Below, piece after piece: positions 9,576-19,087 of a stretch of DNA of 64,000 nucleotides. Every line of letters starts with the position of its first letter. Within the stretch, counting starts at the first letter, position 1. Source of the DNA: Closterium sp. NIES-65 (taxonomy: Eukaryota > Streptophyta > Zygnematophyceae > Desmidiales > Closteriaceae). The notes under the pieces are model-generated. The model saw only the letters and a list, made by a program, of their open reading frames with translations. It was not told the DNA's origin and made no database searches. The DNA lies in the NCBI GenBank assembly GCA_948144175.1, contig CANXME010000106.1, positions 4,092,001 to 4,156,000 of the forward strand, read 5' to 3'. The position numbers were made by a program, and so were the translations under genes.

Positions 9576-10838
9576 GGCATGGCCTCCTGTGTCCTTGTCT
9601 CTGGTCTCCCCCGGTCCCTACCTCCCCTACCTCCTGGGCCTGCCCCTACCTGCGTCCCCTGCGTCGAGGGGCGACAGCGCGCCGCCCCTCACTCCTCCGA
9701 GTTTCCTCCGACATAGGCTCCGCTGCAGACTCTTCACATGGACGTGTGGGGCCCCGCCCGCGTCCGTGCCCAAGGTTACGAGCGTTACTTCCAGTTGGTG
9801 GTTGACGACTTCTTGCGTTACACCACGGTGTTCTGCTTGCGCAGCAAGGGTGACGTCACTGAGGTGTTGATCGACTGGATCCGCGCAGCTCGTCTCCAGC
9901 TCAGAGAGAGTTTCGGCTCCGACTTTCCTATTCTGCGTCTGCACTCTGACAGAGGCGGGGAGTTTTCCTCTGCCCCTCTGGGAGCCTTCTGTTGTGCACA
10001 GGGCATCGGCGAGACCTTCACGCTTCCGGCCTCTCCAGAGCAAAATGGGATTGCTGAGCGCCGCATTGGCATGGTCATGGACGTCGCTCGTACGTCCATG
10101 ATCCATGCGGCTGCCCCCCATTTTCTGTGGCCATTTGCGGTTCAATATGCAGCGCATCAGCTCAACCTTCAGCCCCGGGTCTCCTTGCCAGAGACCTCCC
10201 CCACCTTGCGGTGGACGGGGAAGGTTGGCGATGCGTCTGCGTTTCGGGTCTGGGGATCTCGGGCGTTTGTCCGCGACTTGTCTGCGGACAAGCTGTCCCC
10301 CAGTGCTGTTTCCTGCGTCTTCCTTGGCTTCCCCCCTGACGCGCCTGGGTGGCAGTTTTACCACCCCACCTCGCGCCGTGTACTATCCTCCCAGGACGTC
10401 ACCTTTGACGAGTCGGTGCCTTACTACCGCCTCTTCCCCTACCGCACTGCGCCCCTCCCCCCGTCGCTGCTCTTCCTTGCGCCCGGTCCTCCCCTGGTAG
10501 ACCCCCTCCCCCCTCAGGCTCCTGCCCCGTCAGGTGTGTCCCAGGTAGACGCAGTCGAGCCTGTCGAAGTAGCTGTTGACTCTGGTGCTGCTAGAGGTGC
10601 TGAGCCTGCGGGTGCCGGGTCTGGAGGTGCTGAGCCTGGGAGTGCGGAGCCTGGGGGTGCTGAGTCGAAGGTTGCGGAGCCTGGGGGTGCTGAGCCTGGG
10701 GGTGCTAAGTTTGGGGGTGCTGAGCTTGGGGGTGCTAAGTCTGGGGGTGCTGAGCCTGGGGGTGCTGGATGTGCTCTTGTGGCCTCTCGCGGTGCTTCGT
10801 CGAGGCGGGAGCTACTCTCTCTGAAGGAGCTGCGCTAG
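9576..10838 (+). pseudogene. integrase of B plus start of the repeat linker
   Basis: Same frame as the protease. A second stop (TAG near 9714) precedes the open stretch from 9738. The integrase core has all three acidic sites: MDVWGP, LHSDRGGEF and NGIAERR. The copia C-terminal block DASAFRVWGSRAFVRD follows and the domain ends near 10460. From 10580 the protein is a run of GGAEP-type pentapeptides and their variants, closing at a TAG at 10836-10838 where D has GAG. The integrase core itself is uninterrupted in this copy. Confidence 0.82.
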
Positions 10839-11900
10839 TGGTTTGCCCGGCGCTGGAGCCGTGCTGCTGGAGCTGGAGGTACTACTGTTGCTGCTGGTCC
10901 CGGAGGTGTTCGTACTGGAGGTACAGGAGCTGCTGGGACTAGGGGTGCTGCTAGGGCTGCAGGAGTTGGTCCTACTGGAGGTACTGCAGGAGTTGCCGGC
11001 GGTACTAGAGCTGCCGGTCCTGCTGGCGTTGGTGCTCCTGGAGCTGCTGGAGCTGCTGGGGGTGTTGGCGCTGGTGGTTCAGTTGGCGCTGGTGCGTTTG
11101 AGGGTGCTGGAGTTGGCGGTGTCGTAGCTGGAGGTACTTTTGGCGCTAGTGCTGCCGTTGAGGGTACTGGTGCTGTCCCTGCTGGTTCTAGAGGCGCTGC
11201 GCGGCCGAGGCCGTACTTCGTTCCGCTCCTTGAGCAGGTTCTTGGTCTCCCTCCCTCTACTGGTCCTGCTCCTCCCTTAGAGTGTCCACAGCCTGTCCAG
11301 TCGCGGTCACAGTTACAGCCCGCCTCCCCCCTACCTGCTCCTTCTCCCTACACTGGTCCTAGTGGAGGTCTTGCTGAGCGTCGTGAGCCTTCGTCTCGTC
11401 CCGCGTCGCCTGCTCGTGCTGCTCGCACTAGTGGTCGTGCTTCGCGTCCGCGTCCTCCTGCGGTCCCAGGCACACACCAGATGGCACTGCGTCTTTCCAC
11501 TGCTCCTCTGCGTGTCCCGTTGCCGTCTCCTCCGGAGTCCTCTCTTCCTGTTCTTGCTGACCCGGAGTCTGACTCTCTTCGTGCTGCCAGTCCTACTGTC
11601 ACACGTCTCCTGGCTACTGTTGTCACTGACCCTTCCTTTGACTCCACTGCTGCGCCTGCCCTAGTTGCTGAGCTTGTCGACTTTGCTGCTCGCTGTCGTC
11701 TCAACTACTCTGCTAGTCTTGTTGCTGAGTCTGAGTCTGTCTGTCCTCCGTCCGTCGGGGGTGAGTGTGCTCTTAGCATGGACGTCCTTGAGGACAGGCA
11801 GGAGGAGTTCCAATGTTTTGCTGCTGCTTTGCCTCATCTCGTGTCCACGCTGATTGCCCCTGAGGGAGACCCGGATGCACCAGACATCCCGACTCCTTGA
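10839..11900 (+). pseudogene. low-complexity linker between integrase and RT of B
   Basis: Same frame continued: glycine/alanine-rich repeats with GAAG and TGG steps (10850-11190), then a less biased part (PRPYFVPLLEQVLGL, MALRLSTAPLRVPLP, DFAARCRLNYSASLVAESES, GECALSMDVLEDRQEEFQ) that is also present in D, J and P. It stops at TGA 11898-11900, where D reads CGA. No enzymatic motif is seen. It links integrase to RT in the polyprotein and may be cut out by the protease. Confidence 0.75.
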
Positions 11901-13466
11901 TCGTACGCTGAGGCGATCGAGGGTCCCTACTCCTCACAGTGGCAGTCAGCCATGGACGCAGAGATGGCTTCGTGGAAGTCCACAGGCACCTACGTCGACG
12001 AGGTTCCCCCACCTGGGGCGAACATCGTCAGTGGCATGTGGATTTTCAGGGTGAAGCGGCCGCTGGGATCTCCGCTTGTCTTCAAGGCGCGTTACGTGGC
12101 TCGAGGCTTCAGTCAGCGGCAGGGAGTTCACTACTTTAAGACCTTCTCTCCCACCTCGAAGATGACCACTCTTCGGATGTTGCTGCACATAGCCGCTCAG
12201 CGTGACTACGAGCTTCACTCTCTTGACTTCAGCACAGCTTTCCTGCAGGGCAGCCTGCACGAGGAGATCTGGCTGCGCCGCCCACCTGGCTTCACTGGGT
12301 CGTCTCCTCCTGGTACCCAATGGAGCCATCGGCGGCCAGTCTACCGTCTCCGCCAGGCGCCCCGTGAGTGGCACGACACACTGAGGACTACACTTGCGGC
12401 TCTTTGGTTTGCTCCTTCTACTGCCGATCCGTCGGTGTTTCTGCGCACCGACACCTCTTTGCCGCCGTTCTACATCCTTGTGTACGTCGACGACTTGGTC
12501 TTTGCCACTGCTGACGCTGCTAGACTCGCCCACGTGAAGTCTGAGCTGTAGAAGAGACACACGTGCACAAACCTGGGTGAACTGCACAGCTACCTTGGCT
12601 TGCAGATCACCCGGGACAGAGCACAGCGCACCATTACCCTGACTCAGTCACACATGGTGCAGCAGGTCCTTCAGCGCTTCGACTTCACGTACTCCTCGCC
12701 TCAGGCCATTCCTCTGTCTACTCGCCACTCGCTCTCAGCTCTGCCTTAAGATGAGTCCGTAGAGCCAAGTGGCCCGTACCTAGAGCTTATAGGCTGCCTC
12801 ATGTACCTGATGACTTGCACAGGACCTGACCTTGCTTACCCTCTTAGCATCTTGGCACGCTATGTTGCTCCTCGGAGACACCGACCAGAGCACATGGCTG
12901 CAGCGAAGAGGGTGTTGCGCTACTTGTGCAGTACGTCGGGCATGGGGCTAGTGCTTGGAGGGCGACGTCGAGTGGTCCTCACAGGTCACGCAGACACTTC
13001 TTGGGCTGACGACCAGGCTACGCAGCGGTCGTCACAGGGTTACACCTTCAGCCTTGGCTCCGGTTCTGTTTCGTGGCGGTCTACCCGCTCGTCTTCTGAT
13101 CTCGGCTCTAGCTGTGAGCCTGAGATCTACGCGGGGGCCATGGCTGTACAGGAGCTACGCTGGCTCACCTACCTGCTGACTGACCTAGGAGAGCCGCCTC
13201 GTTTTCCTCCAGTTCTGTACGTAGACAACAAGGCCATGCTGGCCTTGTGTCGGGAGCACAGACTGGAGCACAGAACGAAGCACATTGCTCTTCGCTACTT
13301 CCTTGCTCGTGAGCTGCAACAGCTTGGTCAGCTGTGCCTTGCTTACGTGGCCTCTGAGGCCAACACTGGTGATATCTTTACCAAGGCACTTCCGCCTTGT
13401 GATCATCAGCGCTTCTGTACGATTCTAGGTCTTGTGCCTACTTGGCCTCACTTGCTCACTTCTTGA
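11901..13466 (+). pseudogene. reverse transcriptase and RNase H of B
   Basis: Same frame. RT starts near 11950 (AEMASWKSTGTYV), with TAFLQGSLHEEIWLRRPPG and the active site LVYVDDLVFA near 12475-12505. There is a TAG at 12549 (CAG in D) and a TAA near 12750 (TTG in D). RNase H covers 12990-13460 with ADTSWADDQ, SSCEPEIYAG (A and D have CEAEIYAG), LYVDNKAMLALC and DIFTKALPP, ending at TGA 13464-13466. The two stops make it inactive as one protein although the RT active site is kept. Confidence 0.85.
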
Positions 13467-13640
13467 CCTTGCTTGTACTGTGATCTTTCTCTACCTGCAC
13501 TTGCCTGTTTACCTTTATATATGATCTTGCATGTGAACTAGCCTTTTGGCCTTGCTCTTGTGCTCGGATTGTGTGGTGACGTTGTGATCCACCCTGAGCT
13601 TGCTTTGCTTTGCTTGACTGGTCTGGTGACCTCTTGTTCT

Positions 13641-13663
13641 CCCCCACTTTGCCTATGGGGGTG
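13641..13663 (+). promoter_or_regulatory. polypurine tract region of B with small hairpin
   Basis: CCCCCACTTTGCCTATGGGGG ends in GTG directly before the 3' LTR and can fold back on itself. It is conserved in position and form in A, D, I, J and T. Confidence 0.7.
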
Positions 13664-13789
13664 TGTCAAACTTATATGCTATAGTCTTTGTAGGCTGTAG
13701 TGGGGTAGACTATATGGGGTACAACATTTCTAGGGTTTTCCTACTTGTACCCACCTGCTTGCTAGTTCATTCATTCCTCATTCTTCACA
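13664..13789 (+). repeat. 3' LTR of B
   Basis: 126 bp, TGTCAAACTT to TTCTTCACA, followed by the CATTT target duplication. It gives the intact LTR sequence that proves where A was inserted in the 5' copy. Confidence 0.92.
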
Positions 13790-13877
13790 CATTTCTCGAC
13801 ACTCTTGTACTCGGCCCCCCTTACCTAATCGACACTTCTCTCTACTCTAGTCACCTAGTCTGGACTACATTTTGACA
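13790..13877 (+). repeat. target duplication and right piece of the 5' LTR of C
   Basis: 13790-13794 is CATTT. 13795-13877 (CTCGACACTC to TTTTGACA) completes the C LTR that B entered. The primer binding site of C starts at 13878. Confidence 0.65.
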
Positions 13878-13927
13878 TGGTATTCTGAGCAGGTCCCATA
13901 GGACCTATTTTTTCTTAAGGGCCCACC
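13878..13927 (+). promoter_or_regulatory. primer binding site and leader module of C
   Basis: TGGTATTCTGAGCAGG at 13878. The hairpin is AGGTCC-CATA-GGACCT at 13891-13906 and GGGCCCACC lies at 13919-13927. The stem differs from that of B at paired positions, so pairing is kept while the bases change. Confidence 0.75.
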
Positions 13928-14493
13928 GTTAGCTTGTATCCCGCCCATTCGTTCTGCCCCGCCCCACGAAATCGCGACCGTCTGTTCGCTAGTGCCGCCC
14001 CGCCTAGCGAGATCGCCCTGACCTACCCTATGCGCGACCCATACGCACCTTGCTCGCACGCACGTACCCCGCCCTGCGCCACCCTGACCGCGCACCTGCT
14101 GCCCAGCGCGCTGCTCACGCTGCCCGCCAGCAACTAGCGCCCGGCCTGCGCCCTGCCCGCGTGCACCCCACTCTCACCCCGTGCGCACCCACACACACCC
14201 TGCATGCGCCATGCTCGTCCGCGCTGCTGCACGCTGCTGCTGGTGTCACTTACGCGGCTGCTTCTGCTGCATGCGCTGCTGCTGCTACTGACTGCCACTG
14301 CCTGTCATGGCCACAGTAGCCACTACCTCACCTAGACACTCTATCACCACAGCAACTTTGCAAGTGAATTATTCAGCGAGGCCGTCTTGGTGGTGGAGGT
14401 TATCGTGCTGGAGGTGCTGGATAGCAATGGCAGCCCGCGCACAGTAGATCCGTGAGTAGATCCGTGAGTGGGTAGTTCAGCGCGGCCGTCCAG
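13928..14493 (+). other. leader of C
   Basis: C-rich leader with many CGCACC/GCGCC steps but no clear tandem array, then CTGCTG-type stretches around 14220-14300. No gag start like that of A or B is found; gag N-terminal sequence is missing. Confidence 0.45.
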
Positions 14494-15855
14494 GTGGTGG
14501 AGATTATGGTTTTATGGGTACTGGACAGCGGCGGCACCAGCGTCAGCGAGAAGACCTTCTGCTCGCAGCAGCTTTGCGATTGTGTTTCTCAACGAGGCGT
14601 CCCTGGTTGTGTAGAGGCTGCTCCTCTAGGTGCTAGTGAGTCTGCTGCCGCTCTAGGTGCTAGTGAGTCTGCTGCAGCTCTAGGTGCTAGTGCGTCTACC
14701 GCCACTGGTCCTGCCTCAGCTGAGGCCTTGCACATTCTCACACTTAGGAGCGTCACGTTGCTTCTTTCATGATTGCACCATTGTCACACCGCTCGCAACA
14801 CCTGTCCGAGCCTCACTAGCAGACCCCACTGGGGGCCTAGTAGTAGCACGAGCCTCCACTGTTCTCTTGTGTCCAGCAGTCCCCTCCGGCTCTCTTTCAG
14901 GCCTCCACCTCCCCTCGTTCTCGACGAACTTGGTGAGCAACGCAGTCCTTCAAGATGTTTGGGTTGATACCTTTATCCCTGTAGGGCAGCGTGTGGCCAT
15001 CTGTACATGCTCCCGGACTAGACGTCACCTTGCTACGTTCACTCGGCAGCCTGGGTCCAGTCTGTACACCCTGAACACTGCATCTGCATAGGTGGCTACG
15101 TCAGGTCAGGTGGCTGCGTCGAGTCAGGTGTTTGCGTCTGGTCAGTTCGCTACGTCGTTCTTTTGTCTAGTACTCTCCCACCAGACTCTTCTCCGGCACC
15201 ACCGACTTGGTCAACCCTCTCTGCCACGTCTCTACAGCATGCACTCCCGTCTCCGTGTCTCTGGCCTTCCCAGGTCCCTTCCCCCCCTCCCACGCTCGCC
15301 TGCCCCGCTGTGCCTTCCCTGCGTCGAGGGGCGGCAGCGCTCCGCTCCTCACTCCTCGTTACTTCTGACCACTGCTCCTCTGCAGACTCTCCACATGGAC
15401 GTGTGGGGCCCGACCCCCGTCAATGGAGTGGAGTAGGAGGGCTACTTCCTGCTAGTCGTTAACGACTACACGCGCTACACCACGGTCTTCCCCTTGCGCA
15501 GCTAGGCAGCCGTCAGCGGTGTGTTGATTCAATGGATCCGTGCTACTCGTAGGCAGCTGCGCGAGCGGTTTCAGCGGGACCTTCCAAACCTGCGTCTACA
15601 CACTGACAGGGGTGGTGACTTCTCTTTCGTCTTCCTTGAGGAGTTCTGTTGAGACGAGGGTATCATCCAGTCTTTCACACTTCCGGCCTCTTTGCAGCAA
15701 AATGGGATTGCTGAGCGTTGCATTGGCTTGATCATGGAGGTTGCTCGTACCTCCATGATCCATGCAGCTACTCCCCATTTTCTGTGGCCGTTTGCGGTCC
15801 AATACGCTGTGCATCAGCCCAGCCCTTGGCCCCGTGTCTCTTTGCCAGAGACTTC
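14494..15855 (+). pseudogene. gag end, protease and integrase remnant of C
   Basis: Fragments in several frames match B: GASESAAALGAS repeats (14630-14700), the protease-side stretch CTIVTPLATPVRASLADP, the pre-integrase motif LLRHHRLGQPSLPRL, MDVWGPTP, LHTDRGGDF and NGIAERCIG. The protease Asp-Ser-Gly is damaged and frames shift near 14760. Stops interrupt integrase several times. It ends at ATFHFLWPF-type sequence interrupted by T at 15856. A dead copy, older than A and B. Confidence 0.75.
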
Positions 15856-16034
15856 TGTCAGAATATAATACTTGTCTAGCCTGCAGTGGGGTACTCTATA
15901 GCGAGTACAGCCCCTTAGGGTTTCCTATTTGTATCCACCTGCTTGCTAGTGTAAACCCCTCCTTTGCTCATTTCTCTCTTGCCTAGCTAGGTAAACCCTA
16001 GCTATGGCTCCTCACTCTGCTCACTATTCTCACA
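15856..16034 (+). repeat. 5' LTR of T
   Basis: 179 bp, TGTCAGAATATAATAC to TATTCTCACA. It contains the core TAGGGTTT and CCACCTGCTTGCTAG shared with the LTRs of B and D. Confidence 0.9.
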
Positions 16035-16074
16035 TGCTATCAGAGCGGTTACGCTCCTGGCCTGTGGGCCCACC
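16035..16074 (+). promoter_or_regulatory. primer binding site and leader module of T
   Basis: TGCTATCAGAGC at 16035-16046 is one base from the classical initiator-Met primer site of copia elements. The overlapping hairpin GAGCG-GTTA-CGCTC lies at 16043-16056 and GGGCCCACC at 16066-16074. Confidence 0.82.
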
Positions 16075-16139
16075 GGCTTCCGCTGCCCTACTGTGTGTCG
16101 CGCGCCCCGTGGCGCGCGACCTTTGATTTTCTTCCCGCC

Positions 16140-16620
16140 ACGCGCTCGGGGCGCGTGGCGGTTTTCTGCCCGCCGTGCGCCCCGAGGCGCGCGGCGGTTT
16201 CCTGATTCGTCGCGGCGCCTTGGGGGCCCGCAGGCAGGCCCCTCCCGTCGCCTCGTCGCGGCGCTTTGGGGGCCCGCACGCAGGCCCCTCCCGTTGCCTC
16301 GTCGCGGCGCTTTGGGGGCCCGCGCGCCAGCCCTAACCGTCGCCTCGTCGCGGCGCCTTGGGGGCCTGCGCGCGGCCCCTCTCGTTGCCCGTCGAGCCGC
16401 CCATGTGGGCCCGTACGCGGCCCCTCCCGTAGCCCGTCGGGGCGCCCTGGGGGCCGCGCTCCTCTTTCCCCCCTCCCTCCTCCCTTTCACCTGCAGCGGC
16501 CGCCCCTGGACCAGCCCGCACCTGCAGCAGCCGCCCCTGGAGCAGCCCGCACCTGCAGGAGCCGCCTTAGGATCAGCGCGAGCCGCCCCTGCAGCAGCCC
16601 GCGGCCTGTCCCGTCTCCCA
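16140..16620 (+). repeat. GC-rich tandem arrays in T
   Basis: The first array has units of about 60 bp around CGTCGCGGCGCTTTGGGGGC (16205-16450). The second has units of about 30 bp around GCACCTGCAGCAGCCGCCCC (16490-16600). Neither is called coding. Confidence 0.8.
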
Positions 16621-17088
16621 CTGCTGCAGCTGTCGCTGAGGGGGGTGGGTGTGTGGGAGCCTAGGGTTTAGGGTTTAAGGGGGGTGCTGTGGGAGTGGAG
16701 CTAGGGTTTGAAAAGGGGGTGTGTGAGAGGGGAGTGGGGCAGCTGGGGGAGGTTGTGTGAAGGTAGCTGTCGTGTTGCCTGCAGCGCCTGTAGTCCGTCG
16801 CCCTTGCTTCGTTAGCGTGTGAGCCTGTTGCACCAGTCGCCAGTGGGTACGTTGCTCTTGCCACTCGTCTATAGCCGCGGAGCCAGTCACTCCAGTAGTT
16901 CGTCGCCCTTGCTTTGGTAGCCACTGAGTCAGCCGCTCCTGTGCCCGTGCCTCTGCAGCTTCAGTCGTTGCCTCGCATCTTCTCTCCCTCCACAGTCTCC
17001 CCTCCTCCTTACTTGCCCTCTGTGATACCCTCTAGCTTTGCTTATCATTGTGAACTCTTGCTCTATGCCTGCATGCTGTACTGATTAT
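16621..17088 (+). other. internal non-coding part of T
   Basis: G/T-rich stretch with short TAGGGTTTAGGGTTT telomere-like sequence near 16662, then a C-rich part (GCCGCTCCTGTGCCCGTGC) that is shared in reverse with I at 43960-44250. I see no credible open frame. Confidence 0.6.
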
Positions 17089-17111
17089 ACCCCACTTCGA
17101 CTATGGGGGTG
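17089..17111 (+). promoter_or_regulatory. polypurine tract region of T
   Basis: ACCCCACTTCGACTATGGGG ending GTG directly before the 3' LTR; same form as in B. Confidence 0.7.
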
Positions 17112-17290
17112 TGTCAGAATATAATACTTGTCTAGCCTGCAGTGGGGTACTCTATAGCGAGTACAGCCCCTTAGGGTTTCCTATTTGTATCCACCTGCTT
17201 GCTAGTGCAAACCCCTCCTTTGCTCATTTCTCTCTAGCCTAGCTAGGTAAACCCTAGCTATGGCTCCTCACTGTGCTCACTATTCTCACA
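17112..17290 (+). repeat. 3' LTR of T
   Basis: 179 bp, partner of 15856-16034. It is followed by AATTT and then resumed C integrase sequence (GGACGGGAAAGATTGGCGATG at 17310-17330). Confidence 0.9.
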
Positions 17291-17330
17291 AATTTGCCCA
17301 TACTCCGTTGGACGGGAAAGATTGGCGATG

Positions 17331-18244
17331 TGTCGTATTGCACTATTAAGCTTGGCCTCGAGCAATAGCTGAAGTAGTGCAGCAGCAAGGGTGTACTATA
17401 ATGTACTGTGCTTGCTATTTCGTTTTGGGAGAGAGTTGGTGGGCAGATTTCGAGGGGGTTGGTGTGCCCAAGGCGTGAGGAATTGGGAGAAGAAACCCAA
17501 TGCATGCGGTGCGGAGCTGGATGGCGGTGGGAAAGCTGGATTCGAGTTAACTCGTAGGTAGCCAGCTAGCACCTTGGGAGTGCGCCGAAGAGGTTTCTTC
17601 GCGCACCAAGAGCCAGAAGGCCACACTAGGAAGTAGTTAGGATAGATCTGAAGGGGGTCCAAATGTTTGCTTGCCTTTTGCTTGTTTGTTCCTTTTATAC
17701 TACAATTCTGACTTGAATTCGAAGCTAGCAATGTTAGGAGTTCGAGCAATAGTCTGCGCACAGCACTGGTATTGCGGAACTTGATCCAAACAAGCAAAAA
17801 GGGCTCAGCAGAAGCAACGCTAGTGCTGGAACAAAGTTAGGCCAAGGGCCGCGGGGTATGCACGGATCTGATCCGGAATTGTACATTCGACAGCTGAGGA
17901 ATACTCGACGCGAGTGATGGGAGATCTTGAAGGTGAAGAGGCGTCTCGTCAGAGATTTTGAGCTGGATCTCATGAACCTGTACAAGGTGCGGGCCAAGGG
18001 CTGACGGAGAAGCCAATGGGGCGCACGGAGTCATCCACTTGCCATACCCCAGCGCGAGAGAGCAAAGAAAGATCAGAGCGCGCGCGGATCTGAGAAGGGA
18101 ACGCCTGGAGGAAGGGAGAATGAAGCGAATCTGACGGGCAACCAAGGAGGATGGCGGGAAACTGAGCTGGGGGTTGGAAATCGAGAAGCATGACACCGGC
18201 GATACGAGGGTGAACCTGGAGGATCGCATGGATCTGGAGGGCCT
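17331..18244 (+). other. leader region of F
   Basis: About 0.9 kb of moderate GC content before gag. It may include an LTR (a TTTTATACTACAATTC stretch near 17693 could hold a TATA box), but I find no second copy in the window to prove it. No coding match. Confidence 0.35.
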
Positions 18245-19087
18245 GTGAATAACTGGGGCAGTGGGCGATCGGCGGGGCTGATGGTGCCTAAGATTGAGAT
18301 CCTCGAAAGATTTTCAGGTGTACCAGGAGAGGAACATGCGCTGAAAAATTACCTGATGATGATCGAAGATATCCACTACCCCTGGGATCAAGAACGACTC
18401 GACCCCATCGAGTTCTTCTGTGGATTGTGGAAGACGCTGAGAGGAGAAGCACAGACACACCATCGTGTTGAACGCACGGGTTTGTTGAGGCAGTGCAATG
18501 AAGGCCAGCTGCAGCCACGAGAGGTCACGGGCAAGTTCCTGGAAATTCTGCAGGAGCAGTTTCCAGGGCATTCTGCTGAGCGGCTGGTGGAGTTCCGGGA
18601 CTTGAAGCCCAAGCTATACTCCCTGGGCATTTGAGCAAAGCTCAAGCAGGTGTACATGGTTGCTAAGGAAGTGGAGGAAGGGAGACAATTCTTTGATGCT
18701 ATTTGGAGCACCAGCCGCTACAGCGAGCGGCGGCGACTAGCATGGGGGGCACCAGAAGGAAGGAGGTAGGAGGAGGAAGAGCATTCCATGGGAGAAGATC
18801 AGCGGCGCTGTCACCAGTGTGGGGAAGTGGGCCACATCCGCCGAGATTGTGTGGCAAAGAAGTCGTGCGACATCTGCAGGCAGAAGGGGCACCTGAAGAG
18901 GGATAGCCCAAGGGCGCCTACCTGCGCGGGCTATGGACAAAGAGGGCATACAGAGGAACAATGTTATAGCAGAGGAAGACGAGATAGGAGTAATTCCAGT
19001 AGGGAGCAACAGCTAGAGCAAGAGCTGAAGAAGCTCCGGGCACAGCTGGGTAAGGCAAAATCAGTGAAGACCTCGAGCAAGCAATGA
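18245..19087 (+). pseudogene. gag with zinc knuckles of F
   Basis: One frame from about 18245 to TGA 19085-19087, with stops at 18632 and near 18767. The true start is not clear (18245 is GTG). The capsid-like part reads PKIEILERFSG, ALKNYLMMIED, GKFLEILQEQFPGHSAERLVEF and matches G at 47200-47500. The zinc knuckles are CHQCGEVGHIRRDC and CDICRQKGHLKRD (last Cys lost), then CAGYGQRGHTEEQC, at 18810-18965. A charged coiled-coil-like tail (EQQLEQELKKLRAQLGKAK) ends the frame. The stop overlaps the ATG of the next frame (ATGA at 19084-19087). Confidence 0.78.

Larger units (their letters stand above)
130..13789 (+). mobile_element. copia-type LTR retrotransposon B (contains A)
   Basis: B is bounded by LTRs that start TGTCAAACTTATATG and end TTCTTCACA, with 5-bp target duplication CATTT. 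About 7.25 kb remains when A and its duplicated target are removed. Order: split 5' LTR, primer binding site, leader with GC-rich tandem array, gag, protease, integrase, repeat-rich linker, reverse transcriptase, RNase H, polypurine tract and 3' LTR. The domain order protease-integrase-RT-RNase H is that of Ty1/copia. The pol frame is continuous from 8082 to 13466 but has six in-frame stops, plus one in gag, so this copy cannot make the full polyprotein. Confidence 0.92.
15856..17290 (+). mobile_element. non-autonomous LTR element T, inserted in C
   Basis: 1435 bp with two 179-bp LTRs (15856-16034 and 17112-17290) that differ at only three positions by eye. Inside are a primer binding site (16035), the hairpin and GGGCCCACC module, GC-rich repeats and a polypurine tract, but no gag or pol. 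Flanks are ACTTC and AATTT; aligned with B these occupy the same five codon-level positions (ACCTC), so they are a diverged 5-bp target duplication. It has the form of a TRIM/short LARD element and would rely on enzymes of other copies. Element I and solo LTR S belong to the same family. Confidence 0.88.
59..17330 (+). mobile_element. copia-type LTR retrotransposon C (old, host of nested insertions)
   Basis: This is the outermost element of the left nest. Its 5' LTR is split by B, its primer binding site is at 13878, its degenerate gag/protease/integrase runs from 14494 to 15855, and its integrase resumes at 17291-17330 after the T insertion. Lining it up with the intact reading of B at 10190-10240 shows that the C integrase continues on both sides of T. 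No reverse transcriptase or 3' LTR of C is seen; the similarity stops near 17330 where F sequence starts. The start at 59 rests on a TGTCA LTR-like beginning and is less certain than the internal structure. Confidence 0.7.

Noticed and set aside
13934-14319. Short open frames in the C leader
   Set aside because: Low-complexity C-rich sequence in the place of a leader; no gag similarity.
16662-16680. TAGGGTTTAGGGTTT, telomere-like
   Set aside because: Only two units inside element T; no array, so not a telomere or interstitial telomere block.
17254-18229. Minus-strand open frames in the F leader
   Set aside because: Short, overlapping, unlike any family known to me, and in non-coding leader position.
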